A program made the position numbers and the translations under genes. This document shows, piece by piece, positions 50,729 to 58,559 of a DNA stretch of 64,000 bases. Numbering within the stretch: the stretch's first letter is position 1; each line of letters begins with the position of its first letter. The notes beneath the pieces are model-generated. The model made no database searches. It was not told the DNA's origin and worked only from the letters and a program-made list of their open reading frames with translations. This stretch comes from Pseudomonadota bacterium (GTDB lineage: Bacteria; Bdellovibrionota_C; UBA2361; OMII01): assembly GCA_026390555.1 (NCBI GenBank), contig JAPLFS010000072.1:1-64000 (forward strand), written 5' to 3'.

Positions 50729-53050
50729 TTAGATCTCTACTATTTTGGCCCCGATGATCTCCTCTTTCGAGTACACCTTGGTACCCTTTAGAGCTCGATG
50801 CCCCTTTGTCACCTCTGATAAGGGAATATCCTTAGTTTTACCTGTCTTAAGATCAAGCAGCAGGGTGCCCTTCATCTTAGTCGATTGCGTACCGCAACAC
50901 GCTACTAGCGCATCGTTATCTCGAACTCCCATCAGAACAACTCCTACGGCAGCGGAATCTCGCACCGGTATCTCTTTCTGAGAGATAGCGAGCCCAGAGC
51001 CATCACGGGTTATGAATACCATCATAGGGGCAAGGGGCGCCGCAGCGACCATGAACTCCCCATCGCGCAGCTTCATAACGCGTCTTCCATTGCGCTTCGT
51101 CTGCGAGATATCGCTCATCGTAAGTGCGAATCCAGTGCCCTGCTGCCCTACAAGCACGACCGTATCTCCATCCTTGAGAGATCGTTCATTTGATACACCT
51201 ACAGGCGCTCCACCAAGAGCAAGCTCCGCCTGTGCCCCTGTTGAAGCTATCGGCGTGTCAGATGCTGATAGCCCAAAAGATGTCACGATCTTCTCGCCAT
51301 CTTTAAACTTAAGAACCTTTTGTACCGGAGTGCCGTAGCCTCCTGATGCCGGGAAATCAGAAACTTTCAGAACAAACAGTGAGCCAAGATTCGTAAATAG
51401 CGCCACTGAATCAAGCGTTGTCAGCGCATGTGCTGAAAGAATGGCATCGCCCTCGCGCATGCGGGTTGACGAGAGCTCATTTGTTCTGCGGATGCGCTTA
51501 ATCCAACCATCAGTGGTAATGATTGCGTGCACCTCTTCCTGCACAACGTAGTGGGTCTCATCGAATTCTATATCAACGTTGTCCTTAACCAGCTTTGAAC
51601 GGCGGCGATCGCCGTACTTCTCAGAGATCGCTGCAAGGTCTGCTCGAACAATTTCAGAGATAGCAGTTTTGCTCTTAATAATCCCCTCAATCTGCTTAAC
51701 GCGTTTATCCTTTTCGGCTAACTCGCCTCGAATCTCATCGATATTGGTGCGCGAGAGCTGGTAAATACGCATGTCTACCACGGCGAACGCCTGAATCTCT
51801 GAGAGCTTGAATCGAATACGGAGCTTATCCGCGGCATCACTCCTGCCCTCACTCTTGCGAACGATCTTGAGCGCTTCGTCGAGGGCATCATAAACGATAA
51901 CAAGTCCGTCCAGGATATGAATACGCTCAAGAAGCTGCTTGCGTTCAAAGACCAAGCGCTTCTCGGTAACCTCAGCGCGGAAGGTAAGAAAATGACTGAG
52001 GAAATCTTTAAGTGAGAGCAGCTCTGGACGGGCAGAGCTCCCCTGGCTCGGCACAAGCGCCGTTAGATTCACCGCAAAGTTAGACTCTAGCGGTGTGTTT
52101 TTAAATAGGTACGCCATTGCAAGCTCTGGATCGGCCCCAGGCGCAAGCTCAAGCACGATACGAACCTCCTGCGTTGATTCATCACGCACATCCACTAATT
52201 GCGGTAGCTTTCTATCGATTATTAACCCGGCGATACGCTCAACCAGGGTAGCTTTGTTTATCGCATACGGAACTGAACTAACGATCAGCGCCTGTTTGCC
52301 GCGCCCCTGGTCTTCAATCTGCCACTCACCGCGCATTCGCACAGAGCCCCGTCCTGTCTCATACATCTCAACCAGCTCGCGCTGTGTATTAAGAATACTA
52401 CAGCCTGTTGGGAAATCTGGTCCCTTAATTAAGGCCGTTAACTTAGAAACCGAGAGCTCTGGATCTTTCGAAAGCTCTAGCAGCGCCTTAATAGTATCCT
52501 TTAGGTTGTGCGGCGGAATACTTGTTGCCATACCGACCGCGATGCCGGTAGCTCCGTTTATTAATAAGTTCGGAATGCGGCTCGGCAGAACAGTCGGCTC
52601 AACAACTGTCGAATCGAAGTTGTCGCGAAAGATAACGGTCTCTTCGTTAATCTCTCCAATTACATCAATTGCGATATGGCGCAGTCGCGCCTCTGTATAA
52701 CGGTAAGCTGCAGCATTATCGCCATCAAGGGAGCCAAAGTTCCCCTGGCCATCAACGAGTGGATAGCGCAGAGAGAAGTCCTGCGCCATGCGCACCATCG
52801 CTTCATAACAGGCAACGTCGCCGTGCGGATGAAATCGAGCTAGCACCTCTCCGACAACCGCTGCGGACTTGCGGTGATTATTTGAGGGCGTCAGGTTTAA
52901 GTTCTGGAACATGGCGTACAGGATGCGGCGCTGTACCGGCTTTAGACCATCTCGCACATCAGGAAGTGCGCGCCCTGACACGACGCTGAGCGCATAGGTA
53001 AGGTATCGGTCCCTAGACTCCTGTTTAAGGCTTGTTGGAAAGATCGGCAT
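50729..53050 (-). CDS. parC: DNA topoisomerase IV subunit A
   Basis: Breakage-reunion subunit of topoisomerase [33 protein letters not shown] (with numbering from ATG 53050, Val79 and Glu83 are the quinolone-binding positions) and AYRYTEARL (catalytic Tyr118) are visible; a short C-terminal region (about 770 residues in all) fits ParC more than GyrA. The ATG at 53050 follows AAGGAG by five bases, better than the ORF start at 53065. Val replaces the usual Ser at the quinolone site. It is transcribed just before parE, 49 bases apart. Confidence 0.92.
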   Translation of the reverse strand: MPIFPTSLKQESRDRYLTYALSVVSGRALPDVRDGLKPVQRRILYAMFQNLNLTPSNNHRKSAAVVGEVLARFHPHGDVACYEAMVRMAQDFSLRYPLVDGQGNFGSLDGDNAAAYRYTEARLRHIAIDVIGEINEETVIFRDNFDSTVVEPTVLPSRIPNLLINGATGIAVGMATSIPPHNLKDTIKALLELSKDPELSVSKLTALIKGPDFPTGCSILNTQRELVEMYETGRGSVRMRGEWQIEDQGRGKQALIVSSVPYAINKATLVERIAGLIIDRKLPQLVDVRDESTQEVRIVLELAPGADPELAMAYLFKNTPLESNFAVNLTALVPSQGSSARPELLSLKDFLSHFLTFRAEVTEKRLVFERKQLLERIHILDGLVIVYDALDEALKIVRKSEGRSDAADKLRIRFKLSEIQAFAVVDMRIYQLSRTNIDEIRGELAEKDKRVKQIEGIIKSKTAISEIVRADLAAISEKYGDRRRSKLVKDNVDIEFDETHYVVQEEVHAIITTDGWIKRIRRTNELSSTRMREGDAILSAHALTTLDSVALFTNLGSLFVLKVSDFPASGGYGTPVQKVLKFKDGEKIVTSFGLSASDTPIASTGAQAELALGGAPVGVSNERSLKDGDTVVLVGQQGTGFALTMSDISQTKRNGRRVMKLRDGEFMVAAAPLAPMMVFITRDGSGLAISQKEIPVRDSAAVGVVLMGVRDNDALVACCGTQSTKMKGTLLLDLKTGKTKDIPLSEVTKGHRALKGTKVYSKEEIIGAKIVEI

Positions 53051-53392
53051 AGAACTCCTTAACAACTCTGCATGGGCAGCGTAACGTTAACGTAACGCCG
53101 TCTCCTCTGCCCGAACCATCTCTACTACGACAGCCTGTTTGCAGGAATGCCCAAAAACATGTGGGCAACCAGCAATAGCCCCTTGTTATACCAAAAAGAG
53201 CTGTAATATTAGCTTGTTATAGGTGGCTATACAACTTAGATAATTGCTTTTTCAGTTTTATATAAGGCACTCTGCTGCTATTGGCCATATATTACGGTTG
53301 TATACGTTTTCACAACCGATTGTGACATAATGTATTCTCTACTGCCCGAATCAGGATCTAACCGTCTATACTTTTTTGAGTTCCACTCACAT
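53051..53392. other. intergenic region with 16-bp palindrome
   Basis: About 340 bases separate divergent parC and the lipoprotein gene. TCACAA-CCGA-TTGTGA (53310-53325) is a perfect inverted repeat, 67 bases before the lipoprotein start, and CATAAT following it may be a -10 box. No gene or MITE copy is seen. Confidence 0.35.
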
Positions 53393-53740
53393 ATGCGAAC
53401 GACACACATACCCCTAATTGCCCTACTCCTTCTCTGCGTTGCATGTTCTCAACGTAAAGATATCTCTCCCCGTCCTAGCATCTCCGAGGATTCTATCATA
53501 TCGCTGGATAAAGAGATCAACTGCGGCACTGCGCGCTCAGATATTGAGATTCTCGAGAATGAGAAGGCCTCCGTTGGAAAGCAGATTCTTTCCGGAGTTC
53601 GCTCAGTAATTCCATTCTCTGCTGTCGCTGCAATCATTATGGGCGATTACAGAGAACGTGTTCAGGTAGCAACCGGTCAATATAACGATGACATCGAGTC
53701 TAAGATCTCAGAGATTAAAAGCAGCTGCGGCATATCGTAG
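53393..53740 (+). CDS. small putative lipoprotein
   Basis: A 115-residue protein. ATG 53393 places an N-terminal signal (TTHIPLIALLLLCVACSQR) with Cys at the end of LLCVAC, a lipobox-like site, at residue 18. The rest has a helical segment with KQILSGVRSVIPFSAVAAIIMG, then QYNDDIESKISEIKSSC. Not recognised as a known family. The start at 53330 is too far from a signal to be real. Confidence 0.55.
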   Translation: MRTTHIPLIALLLLCVACSQRKDISPRPSISEDSIISLDKEINCGTARSDIEILENEKASVGKQILSGVRSVIPFSAVAAIIMGDYRERVQVATGQYNDDIESKISEIKSSCGIS

Positions 53741-53774
53741 CGATTATTGCTCGAGGATCTAGCTGAGGAGTGCC

Positions 53775-54422
53775 ATGAGAGTTAATGCCGATAGCTTCCG
53801 CCTGCCCAAGCAAGGCAACTTCGTTGCCTTTGAGGGCATAAATGGCTGTGGCAAGACGACCCTCCTGCGCGCCCTTTCGCAGAGGCTTAAGCAAGCCTCG
53901 ACAGCGGTGCTAGAGACACGCGAGCCTGGCGGGACTCCGCTAGGAGAGGAGCTACGCAAGCTCCTACTTGAGTGGTCGGGCGAGAAAAAATCTGACCGCA
54001 CAGAGCTGTTGCTCTTTGCTGCTAGTCGCGCCGAACATGTCGACAAGGTTATCGTACCGGCGCTCAACCGAGGCTCCTGGGTGCTGTGCGACAGGTACCT
54101 CTACTCCACCGTTACCTTTCAGGGGCACGGCCGTGGTATTCGTCGTGACTGGATCGACCAAGCAAACGCCCTCGCTGTGCAGACGACCTTGCCGGATCTG
54201 GTGGTGCTGCTTGATCTTGAGCCGCATCAAGCGCTGCGACGGATAGCCTCACGCCAGGATAACGGAAAGGACTCCTTTGAGGATGAGGAGCTCGCTTTTC
54301 ATGAACGCATTAGGCACGGATTCCTGGAGTGCGCTGACACCTCCCCGGTGCCCTTTCTAGTGCTCGATGGCATGTTGCCCCCTGAGGAGCTGCAAAGGAT
54401 AACTTTCTCCGTTTTTGGGTAA
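53775..54422 (+). CDS. tmk: thymidylate kinase
   Basis: Phosphorylates dTMP to dTDP in DNA precursor synthesis. The P-loop is FVAFEGINGCGKTT (Lys27), followed by REPGGTPLGEELRKLL, DRYLYSTVTFQGHGRG (with the DRY/DRF-type motif) and LIDGMLPPEEL. The stop TAA (54420-54422) is inside the MITE copy C. Removing the 207-bp element and one target duplication restores a frame ending ...VFGLT-TGA, two residues longer, so the insertion trimmed the C-terminus without harming the core. Confidence 0.96.
   Translation: MRVNADSFRLPKQGNFVAFEGINGCGKTTLLRALSQRLKQASTAVLETREPGGTPLGEELRKLLLEWSGEKKSDRTELLLFAASRAEHVDKVIVPALNRGSWVLCDRYLYSTVTFQGHGRGIRRDWIDQANALAVQTTLPDLVVLLDLEPHQALRRIASRQDNGKDSFEDEELAFHERIRHGFLECADTSPVPFLVLDGMLPPEELQRITFSVFG
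54411..54418. repeat. target-site duplication, left (copy C)
   Basis: GTTTTTGG, within the last tmk codons; repeated exactly at 54626-54633. Confidence 0.9.
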
Positions 54423-54625
54423 CTATTCACCGGGTCAGCCCCGTGTACGTTAGCCCCTATCAAGGGGCGAGTTTGCGGAGCAAACTGGGGTGGAAATAAT
54501 GACTATTCACCCCTAAAATAAGCGTCCACGATCAGGGGACGTCAACAAAGGAGGGGGCTTTAAGACCGATCGCAAGATCGAATCTTTCTAGCCAGCGACA
54601 AGCTTATACTGGGGTGAATAGTTGC
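54419..54625 (+). mobile_element. MITE-like repeat, copy C (intact, 207 bp)
   Basis: Ends are GTAACTATTCACCGGG on the left and TGGGGTGAATAGTTGC on the right. It has the same order of hairpins as copy B: GCCCCT-ATCA-AGGGGC (54453-54468), GTTTGC-GGA-GCAAAC (54471-54485), GTCCAC-GATCA-GGGGAC (54524-54540) and CGATC-GCAA-GATCG (54567-54580). An internal end copy, GACTATTCACCCC, is at 54501-54513. Flanked by a perfect 8-bp duplication. It provides the tmk stop codon and separates tmk from holB. Confidence 0.92.
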
Positions 54626-54633
54626 GTTTTTGG
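54626..54633. repeat. target-site duplication, right (copy C)
   Basis: GTTTTTGG, identical to 54411-54418; followed by the original downstream sequence ACTCACTTGA that once ended tmk. Confidence 0.9.
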
Positions 54634-54681
54634 ACTCACTTGACCCTTCCTTATCCCATCCTTTAATCCTATTGTAACCTC

Positions 54682-55659
54682 GTGACGACAATTCACGGCC
54701 ACACCCAACAACGCGCAGCTCTCGCCCTCCTTGCGCAACAGGAGCGACTTCCTGGATCTCTACTCTTCACAGGAATTAAGGGCATCGGCAAACAACTCGT
54801 TGCTTATGAGCTTGCGCGCCAACTCCTCTGCCAGCAAAAACCTTTTGGGCCACAGGGGGGCTGCAACTCATGCCAGGCCTGTGTGCTCTTTAACTCAAAA
54901 AATCATCCGGACCTGCATACGATCACCTTTGGTACGGGCGCAGCCTCAATGGACGACCTGCGCGAGACCCTCGACGGACTAAGTCTAAAGGCGTTCCTGG
55001 GGGGCCGCAGAGTTGCAATCCTAAACGATGCAGATGAGATCGCAACGATTGGAGCTAACCTGCTCCTTAAAACCTTAGAGGAACCTAGACCTGAGACCTT
55101 TTATATCCTGCTTGCTGCTAGCCCAACTCGCTTGCCGCAAACGGTCCTATCTCGGTGCCAGCGCTGGTTCTTCGATCGCCTCTCACCGACGGAGATAAAG
55201 CATATCCTGACTGAACGGGGCGCTACAGAGGTGTCCGATTCGATCGCGGCACTTGCTGAAGGTTCCCTCTGTGATCTAGAGACCCTTAAGGATCGAAAGG
55301 AGCTCGCGGATGAGGTACGCGAGGTTCTTGATGCTGCCTTTAAGGGGGACGCGCGGCGAATCGGACGTGCTGCGCAGGAATGGGGGGGCAATAAGATCGG
55401 AGTCAAGGAGCTGCTTGCATTATTACGCACCTCAATTCGAGAGAGGCTGCTGTGCTGTAATAACGATCAGGCCGCTGCCTCCGTCTGGGCAACAGCTCTT
55501 CAGAACATTATCGACGCAGAGTATCTCGCAGTCGACAGGCATGCGAATCCAACCCTGGTGCTCCTAACGGTGCTACGAAGTTGCAACCTGGAGCGCGCCA
55601 GCGGTTACCAGAATACCCCGAACCTACTGCCAACCATGCTTGAAGAGCTATTGCGCTAG
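54682..55659 (+). CDS. holB: DNA polymerase III delta-prime subunit
   Basis: Part of the clamp loader that places the beta clamp on DNA. GTG start. The product has a Walker-A-like GIKGIGKQL (weak P-loop, as in delta-prime, which does not hydrolyse ATP), four zinc Cys (50, 61, 64, 67: CQQ...CNSCQAC), LLLKTLEEPRPETFYILL and the SRC motif (LSRCQRWFFDRL). It is downstream of tmk, its usual partner in bacteria; the MITE copy C now lies between the two. Confidence 0.9.
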   Translation: MTTIHGHTQQRAALALLAQQERLPGSLLFTGIKGIGKQLVAYELARQLLCQQKPFGPQGGCNSCQACVLFNSKNHPDLHTITFGTGAASMDDLRETLDGLSLKAFLGGRRVAILNDADEIATIGANLLLKTLEEPRPETFYILLAASPTRLPQTVLSRCQRWFFDRLSPTEIKHILTERGATEVSDSIAALAEGSLCDLETLKDRKELADEVREVLDAAFKGDARRIGRAAQEWGGNKIGVKELLALLRTSIRERLLCCNNDQAAASVWATALQNIIDAEYLAVDRHANPTLVLLTVLRSCNLERASGYQNTPNLLPTMLEELLR

Positions 55660-55714
55660 ATCTAGACAACACCCCTCAATTAACAGAAACTCTATATATA
55701 TTTAAGGACTATCA

Positions 55715-56122
55715 ATGAATACGCCAAACGAAACCACAGAGGTACCCCTACCAATAGCTCCTAGCGCTCCCCCGCCGGTACTAGCCGATGAAGAGATCGA
55801 TATAGATCTCTTTGCAAAGATAAAGCTCCGTACCGCTACTATCGAGAGCGTTGAAGCCGTGCCTAAGTCAAAAAAGCTCTATCGTATTCAGGTAGATCTG
55901 GGAGAGCACGGAAAGCGCCAGATCGTTTCCGGCATCGCGCAGCACTATACGCCTGAGCAACTCATTGGTCGCCAGATCGTTATCGTTGCTAACTTAAAGC
56001 CAGCAAAGTTAATGGGCGTTGAGAGTCAGGGCATGCTACTTGCTGCCTCGACCGATAGCGATGGAGCTTTAGCGCTCCTTATGCCGGATAAGCCCCTACC
56101 TTCCGGCTCACGTGTCAGGTAG
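55715..56122 (+). CDS. stand-alone tRNA-binding domain protein (MetRS-beta/Trbp111-like)
   Basis: A 135-residue OB-fold protein. IDIDLFAKIKLRTATIESVEAVPKSKKLYRIQVDLG, RQIVSGIAQHYTPEQLIGRQIVIVANLKPAKLMGVESQGMLLAA are the diagnostic EMAP/MetG-C tRNA-binding segments. It is not attached to a synthetase; the first 30 residues are a proline-rich linker. It lies in the position where metG often sits (before tatD), so it may be the beta half of a split MetRS or a stray dimeric tRNA-binding factor. Confidence 0.85.
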   Translation: MNTPNETTEVPLPIAPSAPPPVLADEEIDIDLFAKIKLRTATIESVEAVPKSKKLYRIQVDLGEHGKRQIVSGIAQHYTPEQLIGRQIVIVANLKPAKLMGVESQGMLLAASTDSDGALALLMPDKPLPSGSRVR

Positions 56123-56146
56123 CGGCTACACTCTTTGATAGGCGCT

Positions 56147-56926
56147 ATGGCACTTGAACTGCTCGATTCGCATACACATTTAGACTCTGAGTTGTTTGAT
56201 ATCGATAGGGAGGCGTGTATCGAGCGCGCCAGGGCCAATGGAATAACCCGTATCCTGACGGTCGGCGCTGGTCGTGGGCTGGCATCTACCAGGGGTGCTA
56301 TCGCCCTGGCAGAAAGTTATGATTGGATCTGGGCTAGTGCAGGGATTCATCCACACGATGCTGGACAAGACTTAGATATCTCAGATCTCAAGAAACTCGC
56401 CGAGCACCCCAAGGTCGTTGCGATCGGGGAAACGGGGCTAGATTTTTTTAAAAACTTGGCGCCGATTGATAAACAGTACGAATACTTTGAGTTGCAGATA
56501 GAGCTGGCCCTAGCCGTTAAAAAGCCCCTGATTATTCATTCAAGGCAGGCTGGAGAGGAGTGCCTGAAGCTCCTTGAAACGAAAAATGCTAGTGCGGTTG
56601 GTGGGGTCTTTCACTGCTACGCTGAGGACGCAGCCTTTGCCGAGCGGTTAAGAGCTATCGGCTTCCTCGTATCGTTTCCAGGTACCCTGACCTTTAAGAA
56701 GGCCGAGGCTCTCCGCACTATCTGCAAAGCTATCCCGCTAGAGCAGATGATGGTTGAAACAGATGCTCCATTCATGGCTCCTGAGCCGCACCGAGGAAAG
56801 AGATGCGAGCCTGCGTTTGTACTTGAAACGGCGCGCTGTCTTGCTACACTAAAAGGGTTGCCCCTTGAGGAGGTAGCGGCGATAACTACCAGTAATGCGC
56901 TTAAGCTCTTCTCTACTATGAGGTAA
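56147..56926 (+). CDS. tatD: TatD-family metal-dependent DNase
   Basis: Mg-dependent 3'-5' nuclease acting in DNA repair. Metal ligands: DSHTHLD (His, His), GETGLDFFKN (Glu), IIHSRQAGEECL (His), VFHCYAED (His) and VETDAPFMAPEPHRGKRCEP (Asp). Start ATG 56147 with GATAGG upstream is better than 56135. The 259-residue size is standard. It follows the tRNA-binding gene by 24 bases and precedes an enoyl-CoA hydratase, in one operon. Confidence 0.94.
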   Translation: MALELLDSHTHLDSELFDIDREACIERARANGITRILTVGAGRGLASTRGAIALAESYDWIWASAGIHPHDAGQDLDISDLKKLAEHPKVVAIGETGLDFFKNLAPIDKQYEYFELQIELALAVKKPLIIHSRQAGEECLKLLETKNASAVGGVFHCYAEDAAFAERLRAIGFLVSFPGTLTFKKAEALRTICKAIPLEQMMVETDAPFMAPEPHRGKRCEPAFVLETARCLATLKGLPLEEVAAITTSNALKLFSTMR

Positions 56927-56930
56927 GTCG

Positions 56931-57716
56931 ATGACTGCTACTCCGGAACTGGTCCTAGTGGATCGCTCCTCTACTCTTATTACGATAACTATAAATCGCC
57001 CCGAGTCTCGAAACTGTCTTACGGCAGATACTATCAATGCTCTTATCTCTGCCTTTAAATCCGTTAGTGCTCAGCCCTCTGCACGCTGCGTGCTACTGTG
57101 CAGCGCCGGGACGGAGGCTTTCTGCTCGGGTGCTGACCTAAGCGAGCTGCTCAACGCAGATTCCCCCGATTCCCGTCGAGCGTTTTTTGGCTCAATTGCA
57201 ACCCTGATTGAAACGATTCACCGTTGTCCGGTTCCAGTTGTTGCCAGGGTGCATGGCTTTGCTCTTGCTGGGGGCTGCGGTCTGGCTGCTGCTTGTGACA
57301 TCACTATCGCTTCCGATGATGCAGTTTTTGGACTACCGGAGGTGCGAATTGGACTTGCTCCCTTGGTTGTTATGGCCCCCATTAGCCGCGTAGTTGGGCA
57401 CAAGGCGCTATCTCAATTGGTTCTTACCGGTGAGCGTATTAGCGCTGTCAGGGCGCTTGAGATAGGACTCGTTAATCGAATAGTTCCGCCAGTACTCCTG
57501 AATGCAGAGGCGCTCAAGCTCTGTCAGGATATTATGCAACAGGGTGCTGCTGCCCTAAGAGCATCTAAGGCTGCTATGCTCGACTCTTCAGAGCGCGATT
57601 ACCTCTTATCCCTTCATGAATTGGCCGATCGCAGCGCCCTGCTTAGCCTTGGGCTAGAGGCCAAGGAGGGCATGCAAGCCTTTATCGAAAAAAGACAACC
57701 GAGCTGGCGTATATGA
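56931..57716 (+). CDS. enoyl-CoA hydratase/isomerase family (crotonase)
   Basis: A 261-residue crotonase-fold enzyme: TITINRPESRNCLTADTI, CSAGTEAFCSGADLSEL (the oxyanion-hole region), ARVHGFALAGGCGLAAACD and IASDDAVFGLPEVRIGLAP are present. The position of the second catalytic Glu (PEVRIGL) is kept, consistent with hydration or isomerisation of acyl-CoAs. It overlaps the next gene by four bases (ATGA). The partner substrate is unknown; a methylglutaconyl-CoA-like role is possible. Confidence 0.88.
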   Translation: MTATPELVLVDRSSTLITITINRPESRNCLTADTINALISAFKSVSAQPSARCVLLCSAGTEAFCSGADLSELLNADSPDSRRAFFGSIATLIETIHRCPVPVVARVHGFALAGGCGLAAACDITIASDDAVFGLPEVRIGLAPLVVMAPISRVVGHKALSQLVLTGERISAVRALEIGLVNRIVPPVLLNAEALKLCQDIMQQGAAALRASKAAMLDSSERDYLLSLHELADRSALLSLGLEAKEGMQAFIEKRQPSWRI

Positions 57717-58540
57717 AACTTGGTAGATTTACAGTTACCCCAATAGTTTTTGGTTCCTTTCGTCTCGACGGTGGGTGCATGTTCGGCTCCGTTCCTAAAA
57801 ACCTTTGGTCTCGCACCATTGGCGCTGATGATGAGAACTGTATCCCGCTTGTATGTCGCTCACTTGTAATAGAGGAGGGTCAGCGCACCTTCCTCGTTGA
57901 TGTAGGGATGGGCGAAAAATGGGGCGAAAAGCCACGCCAACTCTACGGCATTAAGTCGAATTCAGAGCTAGCGCGCGGCTATAAACCAGAGCTAATAACA
58001 GATGTGATCCTTACACATCTGCACTTTGATCATGCAGGTGGCATTTCGTATCGTGATGCAGCGGGAGATCTTCAACTGACCTATCCCAACGCTCAGGTAC
58101 ACCTACAGAGCGCCAACTGGGCTCAGGCTCAAAACCCCTCCCCCAAGGACAAGGCGAGCTACCTGATGGAAAACATTGAGCCCCTAAAAAAGGCGCGGCT
58201 CGCGCTCTATGATGGAACGACTGAGATCGTGCCGGGACTTTTCCTACACCGCGTTGATGGGCACACAGCTGGGCAGCAGTGGTTAGAGGTGGTTGGAGAG
58301 GGGGAGCGCATATTTTTTCCGACAGATCTGATCCCTACCTCACATCACCTGCCCCTAGCGTATCATATGGGGTACGACGTATGCGCCGAGACCCTGCTAC
58401 GAGAGAAGCTTGCCTTTCTAGAGCGAGCGCACAAAGAGGATGCGATCGTTGCCTTTCAGCACGATTCAGAGGTGGTAGCAGCGCGGGTAGGAGTGAATGA
58501 GCGTGGGCAGTTCTGCGTTCGTGAACGGGTTAATCTGTAA
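57713..58540 (+). CDS. metallo-beta-lactamase-fold hydrolase
   Basis: A 275-residue MBL enzyme. LTHLHFDHAGGIS is the core HxHxDH metal motif, DVGMGEKWG is the early strand, and later DGHTAGQQWLEV and FQHDSEV are further ligand regions. It resembles lactonase/N-acyl homoserine lactonase-type MBLs; substrate unproven. It is translationally coupled to the preceding crotonase (ATGA). Confidence 0.85.
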   Translation: MKLGRFTVTPIVFGSFRLDGGCMFGSVPKNLWSRTIGADDENCIPLVCRSLVIEEGQRTFLVDVGMGEKWGEKPRQLYGIKSNSELARGYKPELITDVILTHLHFDHAGGISYRDAAGDLQLTYPNAQVHLQSANWAQAQNPSPKDKASYLMENIEPLKKARLALYDGTTEIVPGLFLHRVDGHTAGQQWLEVVGEGERIFFPTDLIPTSHHLPLAYHMGYDVCAETLLREKLAFLERAHKEDAIVAFQHDSEVVAARVGVNERGQFCVRERVNL

Positions 58541-58559
58541 CCTATCGTATGGAGCTGTT

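Noticed and set aside
53083-53100. GTAACGTTAACGTAAC-like palindrome as an attachment site
   Set aside because: Only a short partial palindrome, with no integrase or matching second copy.
54619-54640. Copy C target duplication counted as 9 bp (CGTTTTTGG)
   Set aside because: The extra C belongs to the element end (AATAGTTGC); copy B shows an exact 8-bp duplication, so 8 bp is consistent for both.
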